Made by a program: the position numbers and the translations under genes
Source of the DNA: Streptomyces sp. NRRL F-6492
GTDB lineage: Bacteria > Actinomycetota > Actinomycetes > Streptomycetales > Streptomycetaceae
NCBI RefSeq assembly: GCF_001280125.1
Contig: NZ_LGEG01000138.1
Span: forward strand, 20,317 to 84,316
DNA length: 64,000 bases
Direction of reading: 5' to 3'
The notes under the pieces: generated by a model
Seen by the model: only the letters and a program-made list of their open reading frames with translations
The model's database searches: none
What the model was told of the DNA's origin: nothing
Shown here: positions 53,065-62,697 of the stretch, in pieces
How the letters are laid out: the number at the start of each line of letters is the position of its first letter
How positions within the stretch are numbered: the first letter of the stretch is position 1

Positions 53065-53691
53065 ATGACGACGTGGCTGCGCGAAGAGACCCCGCACGAC
53101 ATGTTCCGGTTCCTCCGGGAGGGCGACGAGGGGCGGCACCAGACCGCCCGGGTGACCGCCGACGGGGCCTCCTGGCTGGCCTCGGCCGCCGGCGGGCGGG
53201 GCGCCGCGCTCACCCGCTGGGAGTCCCGGCCCGCCTCGGCCGCCGCGCTGCCCTGCGGGACGGTCTTCGACGTCGTCAACGTGGACCCGGTCTTCGGGCG
53301 CCGGATGCTGGACAAGCTGTGGACGGAGGGCCCGGGATCGGGGCCCGTCGCGGTCCACCGGGGCCGGATGATGCTGTTCGCCGCGCCCGGCACGGCCCAG
53401 CGGCTGCCCGCCCTGCTCGACTGGGAGGAGTGGGGCGACGCGGTGCCCCGGCCGCTCTGCCACGGGCTCGGGGACGCGGTGACCGTGCCGCCGCTCGTGC
53501 CCTCCGGCTCCGCCGGGCCCCGCTGGCTGGTGGCCCCCGACACCCTCCACCCCTGGCTGCCCGGCCCCGAGGTCGTGCTCTGGGCCTGCGTGCGGGCCGT
53601 CCGGGCGGTCTCCGCCGCCGACGTGCGGGTATCGATTTTTCCTCCCGCCGATCCGGGTGCTAATGTCTACGACGTCAGCAGGCGCCGCTAG
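53065..53691 (+). CDS. Primase/polymerase-like Streptomyces protein ending inside tRNA-Lys
   Basis: A 208-residue protein matching a Streptomyces family often labelled bifunctional DNA primase/polymerase N-terminal-like: ALPCGTVFDVVNVDPVFGRRMLD, GPVAVHRGRMMLFAAPG, HGLGDAVTVPP and RWLVAPDTLHPWLPGPEV. Classical primase active-site acidic pairs are not evident. ATG 53065 is chosen because upstream codons look untranslated. The stop codon TAG (53689-53691) lies within the first bases of the tRNA-Lys gene (10-nt overlap). The last 20 codons span the AT-richer tRNA promoter region, so the true C-terminus is set by the tRNA sequence. Confidence 0.7.
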   Translation: MTTWLREETPHDMFRFLREGDEGRHQTARVTADGASWLASAAGGRGAALTRWESRPASAAALPCGTVFDVVNVDPVFGRRMLDKLWTEGPGSGPVAVHRGRMMLFAAPGTAQRLPALLDWEEWGDAVPRPLCHGLGDAVTVPPLVPSGSAGPRWLVAPDTLHPWLPGPEVVLWACVRAVRAVSAADVRVSIFPPADPGANVYDVSRRR

Positions 53692-53755
53692 CTCAGTTGG
53701 TTAGAGCAGCTGACTCTTAATCAGCGGGTCCGGGGTTCGAGTCCCTGGCGGCGCA
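53682..53755 (+). tRNA. tRNA-Lys (CTT anticodon), copy 1
   Basis: A 74-nt cloverleaf. Acceptor GCGCCGC/GCGGCGC with discriminator A (53755), D-arm AGCTCAGTTGGTTAGAGC, anticodon stem GCTGA/TCAGC with loop CTCTTAA and anticodon CTT at 53716-53718, T-loop GGTTCGAGTCC. CCA is not encoded. It is identical to the copy at 61895-61968. Confidence 0.97.
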
Positions 53756-53761
53756 CAGACG

Positions 53762-53795
53762 GAAGAAGCCCCCCGCGCGAGCGGGGGGCTTCTTC
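53762..53795 (+). terminator. Terminator after tRNA-Lys copy 1
   Basis: A 15-bp perfect stem (53762-53776 with 53781-53795), a GCGA loop and a TTCGTG tail start 7 bp after the tRNA. Confidence 0.92.
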
Positions 53796-53839
53796 GTGTG
53801 CGGAGGAGGCGGAGGGCACGGGGGGCGAGGGGGCGGGGG

Positions 53840-55123
53840 TCAGTCCCGGCCCGTCGGGGTGACCCTGACCGTCCAGACGTCCGACCCCGACCGGTCCATG
53901 ACCTCGACCCGGACGCCGGTCCCGGGCACGGTGAAGGTCTCGCCCTCCTCCAGCGGGGCGTCCGCGAGCGGCGCGTAGACCGAGCGCTCCCAGCAGGCCT
54001 CGGTGCGCGGATGGGCGTCCACGACCTCGACCGGACCGTCCCCGGAGGCCGTGGTGCCGCGCACCCGGTAGACGAGCACGCCCTCCGTACAGGTCTCGGA
54101 GTCGTTCCCGGCGTCGCTCCTGGCCTCGATCGCGAGCACGCTGTCGGGGCCGGTGCGGACGACCGCGAGCCGGGTGCCGAGCGTGCCGCCGTCGCCGGGC
54201 GGGGCGTCGGTCGGCTCCAGGGCGACGACCCGGGACTCCGGGCCCTGGACGCAGGTCACCTGCGCGCGGGAGAGCCAGCCGAGCTTCCACTTGTGCCAGC
54301 CGAAGAGGTCCGGGGAGAGGCCGAACTGGCTGCCCATGACGTCCCAGTCGCCCACGTGGGTGTCCCAGTCGCCCTTGCCGTCCTCCGGCCGGTGGTAGAG
54401 GTCCGGCAGGTCGAAGACGTGACCGGTCTCGTGGGCCAGGACGTTGCGGTCGGGCGGGTGCCGCTCGAAGACCGTGACGACCCGCTCGATCTCGGCGCCG
54501 TCGGCCTCCAGCGGACGGTCCAGGTTGACGACCTTGGTCGCGTCGGAGTCCACGCCCGGCGCGTCCGGGTCCGCGACCAGGTAGACGATGTCGTACCGGG
54601 AGAAGTCGACGTCCCCGTCGGCGGCGGCGATCGCGTCGCGGAGGTACTCGGCCCGCTTCCCGGCGTCCCAGTCCCGCTGTATGTCGTACGCGCCCGACTC
54701 GCGCGGCATCGGGGTCCACGTCGTGCGGGCGTGCGGGGTCAGGGTGAAGTTCCCGTAGGAGGCGCGCTCGAAGAAGTCGCTGGTGCCGGGGAAGTGGTCG
54801 GCGGCGAGTTCGGCCGGCGTGGTGAGCGGCTCGGAGTCCGGGAAGGACAGGAAGACCACGACCGCGTCGAGGTCCCGGTCCGGGCGGGGGTACGAGCCGT
54901 TCCAGGTGTCGAGGCCGAGCGAGTGGTGGGCCTGGGTGCGGGGCAGGGCGCAGGGGTTCGCCGCGGGCACGCCGACGGCGGGGCCCGCGACGAGCCCGGT
55001 GGCGGCCAGGGCGGCGAGCGAGGTGAAGGCGGCCGCGCCGGCGCGCAGCCGCGGACGCCGCTCCACTCCCCCGGGTGGCTGCTGACCCCTCACATGGACC
55101 TCCGGATCACGAATGCGGGACAT
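53840..55123 (-). CDS. Secreted M6-type metalloprotease
   Basis: A 427-residue exported protein. A charged N-region of about 25 residues precedes a hydrophobic signal (AAAFTSLAALAATGLVAGPAVG). The catalytic zinc site is in AHETGHVFDLPDLYH (HExxH variant with a third ligand), followed by DWDVMGS, as in M6/immune-inhibitor-A-like domains. The C-terminal half is beta-rich with paired cysteines (CVQG, CTEG, CWERS). It is likely an extracellular protease. ATG 55123 is used; GTG 55132 is an alternative. It is transcribed toward the tRNA-Lys terminator. Confidence 0.85.
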   Translation of the reverse strand: MSRIRDPEVHVRGQQPPGGVERRPRLRAGAAAFTSLAALAATGLVAGPAVGVPAANPCALPRTQAHHSLGLDTWNGSYPRPDRDLDAVVVFLSFPDSEPLTTPAELAADHFPGTSDFFERASYGNFTLTPHARTTWTPMPRESGAYDIQRDWDAGKRAEYLRDAIAAADGDVDFSRYDIVYLVADPDAPGVDSDATKVVNLDRPLEADGAEIERVVTVFERHPPDRNVLAHETGHVFDLPDLYHRPEDGKGDWDTHVGDWDVMGSQFGLSPDLFGWHKWKLGWLSRAQVTCVQGPESRVVALEPTDAPPGDGGTLGTRLAVVRTGPDSVLAIEARSDAGNDSETCTEGVLVYRVRGTTASGDGPVEVVDAHPRTEACWERSVYAPLADAPLEEGETFTVPGTGVRVEVMDRSGSDVWTVRVTPTGRD

Positions 55124-55449
55124 CCCACCCACCTTGTGATGATTTGCTTAATTTCGCACGTTTCCACTGCCCCGGTCGGGTGAGTGCGCAACGCCGCGTC
55201 GACGCGACACGGACGTGGATCGGTTCACGGAAAGTCACATTCGGTCACCCCGTCATCGACCCGTGTCAGAGCCGGGCAGAAACGATCGGGCAGGGTGCTC
55301 CGGTGGGGATCCTCACAGCGCCGGGCGGCCCCCGGGCGCACCCCGGAGCTGGAACGGCCGCCCGGCCTGGCCCTATGATCGGCTCACTCTTCCTCGGCCG
55401 ACCGTCCCGTCCCCGTGCGACCGGCCCGACTGCCCTACGGGAGCGAGTG
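55124..55449. other. Divergent promoter region, metalloprotease / cdgA
   Basis: 326 bp separate the two divergent genes. The first 60 bp are AT-richer (TTGTGATGATTTGCTTAATTTCGCACG), suggesting the metalloprotease promoter. A BldD-like dyad is at 55235-55247. The rest, up to the cdgA GTG, is GC-rich, contains in-frame alternative starts (for example ATG 55375) and shows no other feature. Confidence 0.5.
55235..55247. promoter_or_regulatory. BldD-like dyad upstream of cdgA
   Basis: TCACATTCGGTCA agrees with the BldD pattern TNACNCWGNGTNA except at two inner positions. cdgA is a known BldD target in S. coelicolor, which is the main reason for noting it. Confidence 0.35.
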
Positions 55450-57324
55450 GTGAGCGGAACCCCCGAAGGACCGGTGCACCCGGAGCCGGCGGAGACACGC
55501 GCGGCCGAGCCCGCCCTCACGGAGCGTCACACCGGACGCCGGGAGGCCGAACTCCGCGACTACGGTGCCGCCTTCCGGGTCGCCCGGCTCGCCATGGCCC
55601 TCGTCGACCAGGACGGCGTGGTCGTCGCGGCCAACGACTCCCTCGGCGCCCTCCTCGGCGCCGAGGCCGGGACGCTCCGCGAACAGGCCGCCGCCGACCT
55701 CGTCGACCTCGCCTCCGACGGGCGCACCTGGCACGCGTACCGGGAGGTGCTCGGCGGCCGCCGCTCCCGCTTCCGCTGCACCCGCCGCCTCAAGCACGCC
55801 GACGGGCGCTCGCTGTGGGCCGAGGTCACCGTCGCCCCGGTGCCCGGCAGCCGGCGGGTCCTGCTCTCGATCGCGGACATCAGCGACCGGCGCGAGCTCC
55901 AGGCGCGCCTGCGCCACCTCCAGATGCACGACCCGGTGACCCGGCTGCCCAACCGCGCGCTCTTCTTCGAGCGCCTCTCGGCCGCCCTGGACGCCGCCCG
56001 GCAGGAGACCGCCGCGTCCCCGGAGCCGTACGCGCCGCACCGGTCACACGAGTCGTACGAGTCGCACGGGTATGGCAGAACAGGGCGGATCGGCCTCTGC
56101 TACCTCGACCTCGACGGCTTCAAGGCGGTCAACGACACCCTCGGCCACCGGGTCGGGGACCGGCTCCTGGCCGCCGTCGCCGGGCGGCTGACCGGGTGCG
56201 CGGACAGCGACGGCTACACCCGCAGCGGCGGCCATCTGGTGGCCCGGCTCGGCGGGGACGAGTTCGCGATCCTGGTCGAGGACTCCACCGGCACCGAGCA
56301 GCTGGCGGACCTGGCGCGCGCGGTGCTCGACGTGCTCCAGGACCCCTTCGACCTGGCCGGGCAGCGGATCTCGGTCTCCGCCTCCATCGGCGTGGTCGAG
56401 CGCTCCGGGCGGGGGACGACGGCGACCGCCCTGATGCAGGCCGCCGACACCACGCTGTACTGGGCGAAGGCGGACGGCAAGGCCCGCTGGACCCTCTTCG
56501 ACCCCGAGCGCAACGCCCACCGGATGACCCGGCAGGCGCTCTCCTCCACCCTGCGGCCGGCCGTGGAGGGCGGGGAGTTCGCCCTGGAGTACCAGCCGCT
56601 CGTGGACCTGGCCGACGGGAGCGTGCGCGGGGTGGAGGCGCTGGTGCGCTGGCACCACCCGCAGTTCGGCCCGCTCGCGCCGAATCGGTTCATCGGGATC
56701 GCCGAGGAGGACGGCTCCATCGTGGAGCTGGGCCGCTGGATCCTGCGCACCGCCTGCCGTCAGGCCCGGCAGTGGCAGACGGACCATCCGCGCGAGCGCC
56801 CGCTGTTCGTGAGCGTCAACGTGGCGGTCCGCCAGGTCTGGGACTCCGACCTGGTCGCGGACGTGGCCGGCATCCTCGCGGAGACCGGGCTCGCCCCGCA
56901 CCTGCTCCAGCTGGAGCTGACCGAGTCCGCCGTGATGGGCTCGGCGGGCCGGCCGCTCCAGGCGCTCCAGGCGCTGAGCGACATGGGGGTGCGGATCGCG
57001 ATCGACGACTTCGGCACCGGCTACTCGAACCTCGCCTATCTGAGCCGGCTCCCGGTCTCCGTGCTCAAGCTGGACGGCTCCTTCGTCCGCGGCTTCCAGG
57101 ACGAGGAGCACGCCAACCCGGCCGACGAGCTGATCGTCGAGGCGCTCGTCCAGCTCGCGCACCGGCTCGGGCTGACGGTCACCGCCGAGTGCGTCGAGAC
57201 CGCGGGGCAGGCCAGCCGGCTGCGGCGGATCGGCTGCGACACGGGGCAGGGCTGGCTGTACTCGCGGGCGGTGGCCCCGGACCGGATCGCGGAGCTGATC
57301 GGCACGGAGCCCCTGCCGGCCTGA
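55450..57324 (+). CDS. cdgA: PAS-GGDEF-EAL c-di-GMP turnover protein
   Basis: A 624-residue cytoplasmic protein. A PAS domain lies at about 38-150, the diguanylate cyclase domain at about 155-355 with intact GGDEF at 268-272, and the phosphodiesterase domain at about 365-620 with intact EAL at 396-398 and DDFGTGYSNL downstream. Both catalytic motifs are present, so it may synthesise or degrade c-di-GMP. Domain order and map position match S. coelicolor CdgA. GTG 55450 with CGGGAG 6 bp upstream is preferred over ATG 55375. A His/Ser/Tyr-rich insert (about 190-210) interrupts the GGDEF domain start. Confidence 0.9.
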   Translation: MSGTPEGPVHPEPAETRAAEPALTERHTGRREAELRDYGAAFRVARLAMALVDQDGVVVAANDSLGALLGAEAGTLREQAAADLVDLASDGRTWHAYREVLGGRRSRFRCTRRLKHADGRSLWAEVTVAPVPGSRRVLLSIADISDRRELQARLRHLQMHDPVTRLPNRALFFERLSAALDAARQETAASPEPYAPHRSHESYESHGYGRTGRIGLCYLDLDGFKAVNDTLGHRVGDRLLAAVAGRLTGCADSDGYTRSGGHLVARLGGDEFAILVEDSTGTEQLADLARAVLDVLQDPFDLAGQRISVSASIGVVERSGRGTTATALMQAADTTLYWAKADGKARWTLFDPERNAHRMTRQALSSTLRPAVEGGEFALEYQPLVDLADGSVRGVEALVRWHHPQFGPLAPNRFIGIAEEDGSIVELGRWILRTACRQARQWQTDHPRERPLFVSVNVAVRQVWDSDLVADVAGILAETGLAPHLLQLELTESAVMGSAGRPLQALQALSDMGVRIAIDDFGTGYSNLAYLSRLPVSVLKLDGSFVRGFQDEEHANPADELIVEALVQLAHRLGLTVTAECVETAGQASRLRRIGCDTGQGWLYSRAVAPDRIAELIGTEPLPA

Positions 57325-57372
57325 TCCGCGCGCCCCGCCCCACCCCGGCAGGGGCCGCCCCCGGGCATGGAA

Positions 57373-57409
57373 CTGCCCCCGGCCGGAGGGACATTCCGGG
57401 CGGGGGCAG
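57373..57409. terminator. Bidirectional hairpin between cdgA and chitinase
   Basis: A 15-bp stem with one mismatch, CTGCCCCCGGCCGGA (57373-57387) with its partner (57395-57409), and a 7-nt loop lie between convergent genes. Confidence 0.85.
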
Positions 57410-57441
57410 CGGTCATGAGGGGTGCGGCGGGGGCCGGTGGC

Positions 57442-59148
<1,707 letters not shown>

Positions 59149-59227
59149 GTGCGGCCTCCGGATGGGGGGACGGGGTGGTGCCGTACAGGAGCTGGAGCAG
59201 TGATAACCGCCGCGTGAACGGTGAGTC

Positions 59228-59243
59228 AATGGTCTGAACCAGA
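59228..59243. promoter_or_regulatory. DasR-like site 1 upstream of chitinase
   Basis: AATGGTCTGAACCAGA matches 12 of 16 positions of the dre consensus ACTGGTCTAGACCAGT. Chitinase promoters of streptomycetes characteristically carry two such 12-bp repeats. Confidence 0.75.
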
Positions 59244-59244
59244 T

Positions 59245-59260
59245 TGAGGACTAGACCAAT
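59245..59260. promoter_or_regulatory. DasR-like site 2 upstream of chitinase
   Basis: TGAGGACTAGACCAAT matches 11 of 16 dre positions, including the CTAGACCA half. Its centre is 17 bp from the centre of site 1, the paired arrangement expected for a chitinase promoter. Confidence 0.72.
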
Positions 59261-59457
59261 TGACAGGAGAAAGCCCTTGTCAGAGGCGTGCAGCACAAAA
59301 CGGAACCGCCCGCCACCATCGGTGACGAGCGGTTTAAGGCTCCTTTAGGGAAGGCCCGGGGTTCGTTCGACGGTGAACCAACCGGCCTCGGAAATCAGGG
59401 TTTTACCCGGCGGCCCCCGACCCGGAACGGGCGGACCGGACGACCGGACGCCTCCGA
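59261..59457. other. Intergenic region between chitinase promoter and LLM gene end
   Basis: No gene is supported here. The sequence includes a GGTTTAAGGCTCCTTTAGGG stretch with a partial AAGG/CCTT dyad that could end the LLM transcript reading leftwards. Nothing else is evident. Confidence 0.4.
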
Positions 59458-60528
59458 CTACCCGGCGAGCTCCGGCATCCCGTACGCGTCCGCGATCAGT
59501 TCGTAGCTCCGCAGCCGCGCCTCCCCGCCGTGCGCGTTGGCCGTGATCATCAGCTCGTCGGCGCCCGTCCGCTTCCGCAGGTCGTCCAGACCCGTGCGGA
59601 CCTCGTCCGGGGTGCCGTGCACGACGTTGGCGAGCCAGCCGTCCACGAACTCCCGCTCGGCGGGGCTGAAGGCGTACGCCTCCGCCTCCTCCGGCGTCGG
59701 CACCAGACCGGGCCGGCCGGTGCGCAGCCGCAGCATCGCGAGGGCACCGGAGAGCACCTGGCGGCGGGCCTGCGCGGCCTCGTCGGCGGCGAGCGCCGAG
59801 ACGCCGATCAGCGCGTACGGCGCGTCGAGCGCCTCCGAGGGGCGGAAGGAGTCCCGGTAGAGGTCGAGCGCCGGGATCGTGTTCCTGGCCGAGAAGTGGT
59901 GGGCGAAGGCGAAGGGCAGCCCGAGCACGCCGGCGAGCCGGGCGCTGAAGCCGGAGGAGCCGAGCAGCCAGATCGGCGGGCGTCCCTTCGGCCCCTGCAC
60001 CGGGCCGGGCACGGCGTGGATCCGGGCGTACGGGTGCCCGTCCGGGAAGTCGTCGTCCAGGAACCGGGTCAGCTCCGCGAGCTGCTCGGGGAAATCGTCG
60101 GCGCCCTCGTTCAGCCGGTCGGTGCGGCGCAGGGCGGCGGCCGTGGCGCCGTCGGTGCCGGGGGCGCGGCCGAGGCCGAGGTCGACCCGGCCCGGGGCGA
60201 GGGCCTCCAGGGTGCCGAACTGCTCGGCGACGACGAGCGGGGCGTGGTTGGGCAGCATGACGCCGCCCGAGCCGAGCCGGACGCGCCGGGTGTGGGCGGC
60301 GAGGTGGGCGAGGATGACCGCCGGGGAGGAGGAGGCGACCCCGGGCATGGAGTGGTGCTCGGCCACCCAGTGCCGGTGGAAGCCGCGCCGCTCGGCGAGC
60401 CGGGACAGCTCGACGCTGGTGGCGAGGGCCTGGGACGCCGTCCGTCCGCTGCCGACGGTCACCAGGTCCAGTACGGACAGGGGTACGGGGGCGGTGCCCC
60501 GCGCCTCTCCTCGAATGGTGTCGGTCAC
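59458..60528 (-). CDS. LLM-class flavin-dependent oxidoreductase (luciferase-like)
   Basis: A 356-residue bacterial-luciferase-like monooxygenase. Family features are HWVAEHHSMPG near residue 53, LGSGGVMLPNHAPLVVAEQFGTLE near 85, GLGRAPG near 118 and IWLLGSSGFSARLA near 175. It probably uses FMNH2 and oxygen (or F420) on an unknown substrate. GTG 60528 with AGGAGG 8 bp upstream is the clear start. It is a single-gene unit. Confidence 0.9.
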   Translation of the reverse strand: MTDTIRGEARGTAPVPLSVLDLVTVGSGRTASQALATSVELSRLAERRGFHRHWVAEHHSMPGVASSSPAVILAHLAAHTRRVRLGSGGVMLPNHAPLVVAEQFGTLEALAPGRVDLGLGRAPGTDGATAAALRRTDRLNEGADDFPEQLAELTRFLDDDFPDGHPYARIHAVPGPVQGPKGRPPIWLLGSSGFSARLAGVLGLPFAFAHHFSARNTIPALDLYRDSFRPSEALDAPYALIGVSALAADEAAQARRQVLSGALAMLRLRTGRPGLVPTPEEAEAYAFSPAEREFVDGWLANVVHGTPDEVRTGLDDLRKRTGADELMITANAHGGEARLRSYELIADAYGMPELAG

Positions 60529-60600
60529 CGTCGGGATCCTCCTCGGCACGCGTGCGAATACATGGAGGGAAGAACAGGAGGGAGGCTCCGCTTATTCCGC

Positions 60601-60760
60601 GCGCCTCTTCACGCACCTCTCCGTACACCTCTTCGCACGCCTCCCCGCACACCTCTTCACGCGCCTCCTCGCGCACCCCTCCGCGCGCCCCGCGCGCCTC
60701 CCCGCGCACCCCTCCGGCGCCCCGCCACGCGCCCCTTCTCGCGCCCCCGCGCGCGCCCCC
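60601..60760. repeat. Degenerate 12-bp tandem repeat array
   Basis: From 60601 the sequence runs in 12-bp units of the type GCGCCTCTTCAC. The first seven (60601-60684) are in exact register and later units drift by one or two bases to about 60760. The plus strand is C/T-rich and almost free of G runs, giving strong strand asymmetry. It lies in the 543-bp gap between the LLM and IclR genes. Confidence 0.85.
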
Positions 60761-61071
60761 TCGGGGCGGTGACGCGTTCTCGCCACCCCGCCCCCGCGCG
60801 TTATCGGCCATCGAGGGGGGTCCGCCGGGTCCGTTTCCCGGTGGAGAATCTTCCGCCGGGACCGGTCCGAACGTACGCGCGAGCACGGGGGTGCACGCCC
60901 CTGACCTGAGGTTCTGCGGAGAAAGCGTGACCATGGCATATGCCAGAGTGGCGCGTCCCAGATGGGGGCCCGGGCCCTCCGCATCATTCTCGCCAACAGC
61001 CGCCCCGCAAACGGTCCTTGGCGGTTATCGTGGTACGAAAGCTTGCGGTCACAACCTGGTAGGGGGAAACC
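60761..61071. other. Intergenic region upstream of the IclR gene
   Basis: This is the remainder of the 543-bp gap. It contains the perfect 12-bp palindrome TGGCATATGCCA at 60934-60945, 126 bp before the IclR start, and an AT-richer stretch (GCGGTTATCGTGGTACGAAAG) near 61020-61040 that may hold the promoter. No gene is supported. Confidence 0.5.
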
Positions 61072-61830
61072 GTGGCCCTGAAGCCCGAGCCCACGGCGCC
61101 GTTCCACTCGGTGCAGTACGCCCTGCGCGTCCTGGAGACGGTCTCACGGCACGGCGGCGGAGTGACGGACACCCAGATCGCCCGCGAGACCGGCCTCCCC
61201 GTCGCCCACCTCTCCTCGCTGCTCCTGATGCTCCGCCGCGAGGGGTACGTCGAGCAGGTCGCCGACGGCGCCTACGTGGTCGGCGACTCCCTGGTCCTCC
61301 TCGGCTCCGGCCTGACCCGCCGCGAGGCCCTGAAGGCCAAGCTCCAGGAGACCCTGACCGAGCTGCGCGACTCCGTCGGCGCGGCCGTCTACATCAGCCG
61401 GTACATCGACGGCGAGGTCAAGATCACCCAGTTCGCCGACGGCCCGCGCACGCCCAAGGTCAACGAGTGGGTGGACTTCCGCTCGGCGGCGCACGCCAGC
61501 GCGGTCGGCAAGTGCCTGCTCACCCAGCTCGACCAGAACGGGCGGCGCGACCACCTCTCCCGGCACAAGATCGCCCGGCTGACCTCCCGGACCATCACCA
61601 GCGAGCGGATCCTCTTCTCCAAGCTCGACAGCCAGCCGGCCACCGTCCCCGTGCTCGACCTCCAGGAGTACGCGGTGGGCACGGTCTGCGCCGCCGTGCC
61701 GCTGACGGCGGGCGCGTCCGTGGGCTGTCTGGCGCTCTCCCTGCCGATCGAGCACGCCCACCGGCTGCGCGCGGCGGCCGACACGCTCAACCGCAGGGCC
61801 GCCCCGGTGGTCCTCTCGCTGGCGATCTGA
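61072..61830 (+). CDS. IclR family transcriptional regulator
   Basis: A 252-residue IclR-type protein. An N-terminal winged helix (about 12-72; TDTQIARETGLPVAHLSSLLLMLRREGYVEQ) is followed by the IclR effector domain (about 90-248), with DSVGAAVYISRY, HASAVGKCLLTQ and the C-terminal CAAVPLTAGASVGCLALSLP. GTG 61072 follows GGGGGAAA. The effector is unknown and no catabolic gene is adjacent. The palindrome at 60934-60945 could be its own operator. Confidence 0.88.
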   Translation: MALKPEPTAPFHSVQYALRVLETVSRHGGGVTDTQIARETGLPVAHLSSLLLMLRREGYVEQVADGAYVVGDSLVLLGSGLTRREALKAKLQETLTELRDSVGAAVYISRYIDGEVKITQFADGPRTPKVNEWVDFRSAAHASAVGKCLLTQLDQNGRRDHLSRHKIARLTSRTITSERILFSKLDSQPATVPVLDLQEYAVGTVCAAVPLTAGASVGCLALSLPIEHAHRLRAAADTLNRRAAPVVLSLAI

Positions 61831-61894
61831 CCGCCCTCCCGCGGGGCGGTCGGAAGCACCCCGCGGGACCGGGTAGTATTTTCTCTGTCAGCAG

Positions 61895-61968
61895 GCGCCG
61901 CTAGCTCAGTTGGTTAGAGCAGCTGACTCTTAATCAGCGGGTCCGGGGTTCGAGTCCCTGGCGGCGCA
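61895..61968 (+). tRNA. tRNA-Lys (CTT anticodon), copy 2
   Basis: The same 74-nt sequence as the copy at 53682-53755, with anticodon CTT. The preceding GTCAGCAG is also shared. AGTATTTTCTCTGTC just upstream suggests a promoter -10 region. CCA is not encoded. Confidence 0.97.
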
Positions 61969-61974
61969 CCGACG

Positions 61975-62008
61975 GAGAAGGCCCCCCGCGCAAGCGGGGG
62001 GCCTTCTC
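61975..62008. terminator. Terminator after tRNA-Lys copy 2
   Basis: A 15-bp perfect stem (61975-61989 with 61994-62008) and GCAA loop. It is closely related to the hairpin after the other tRNA-Lys and can also serve the convergent response-regulator gene. Confidence 0.92.
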
Positions 62009-62019
62009 GTCGTGCCCGG

Positions 62020-62697
62020 TCACGCCTTCAGATAGGTCAGGACGGCGAGCACGCGCCGGTGGGTGTCCTCGGCCGGGGGCAGGTCCAGCTTCGCGAGGAT
62101 GTTGCCGATGTGCTTGCCGACGGCGGCCTCGGTCACGACGAGCCGGCGGGCGACCGCCCCGTTGGAGTGCCCCTCCGCGACCAGGCCCAGGACCTCGCGC
62201 TCGCGCGGGGTCAGCGCCGCCAGCGGGTCCCGGTGGCGCCGCAGCAGCTGCCGCACGACCTCGGGGTCGACGACCGTGCCGCCGTCCGCGACCCGGGCCA
62301 GCGCGTCCAGGAACTCCTCGACCTGCCCGATCCGGTCCTTCAGGAGGTAGCCGACGCCGGTGCCGTCGCCCGCGTCGAGGAGGTCGGCGGCGTAGCTGCG
62401 CTGCACGTACTGGCTGAGGACGAGGACCGGCAGGCCGGGCCGCTCGGCGCGGAGCGCGAGCGCCGCGCGGAGCCCCTCGTCCTGGAAGCCGGGCGGCATC
62501 CGCACGTCGGTCACGACGACGTCCGGGTCGTGGGCGGCGACCGCCTCGCGCAGGGCGTCGGCGTCCCCGACGGCGGCGACGACCTCGTGGCCGAAGCGGG
62601 CCAGGAGCCCGGTCAGTCCCTCCCGGAGGAGGACGCCGTCCTCGGCGAGGACGACACGGAGCCGGCGGCCCGCGCCGGAGCGATCGGTACGGGACAA
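62020..62697 (-). CDS. NarL/FixJ-family response regulator
   Basis: A 225-residue regulator. The receiver domain has AED near residue 18 and phosphoacceptor D64 in VVTDVRMP. The LuxR-type helix-turn-helix is LTPREREVLGLVAEGHSNGAVARRL. The start appears to be TTG 62697, with GGAG 6 bp upstream; no ATG or GTG occurs in frame before the receiver domain. It overlaps the kinase gene by 85 bp, so the two are probably cotranslated. Targets are unknown. Confidence 0.88.
   Translation of the reverse strand: MSRTDRSGAGRRLRVVLAEDGVLLREGLTGLLARFGHEVVAAVGDADALREAVAAHDPDVVVTDVRMPPGFQDEGLRAALALRAERPGLPVLVLSQYVQRSYAADLLDAGDGTGVGYLLKDRIGQVEEFLDALARVADGGTVVDPEVVRQLLRRHRDPLAALTPREREVLGLVAEGHSNGAVARRLVVTEAAVGKHIGNILAKLDLPPAEDTHRRVLAVLTYLKA

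Noticed and set aside
60552..61904. 450-codon frame running through the 12-bp repeat array into the IclR gene
   Set aside because: Low-complexity Arg/Pro/Ser translation with no motif; it overlaps the well-supported IclR frame.
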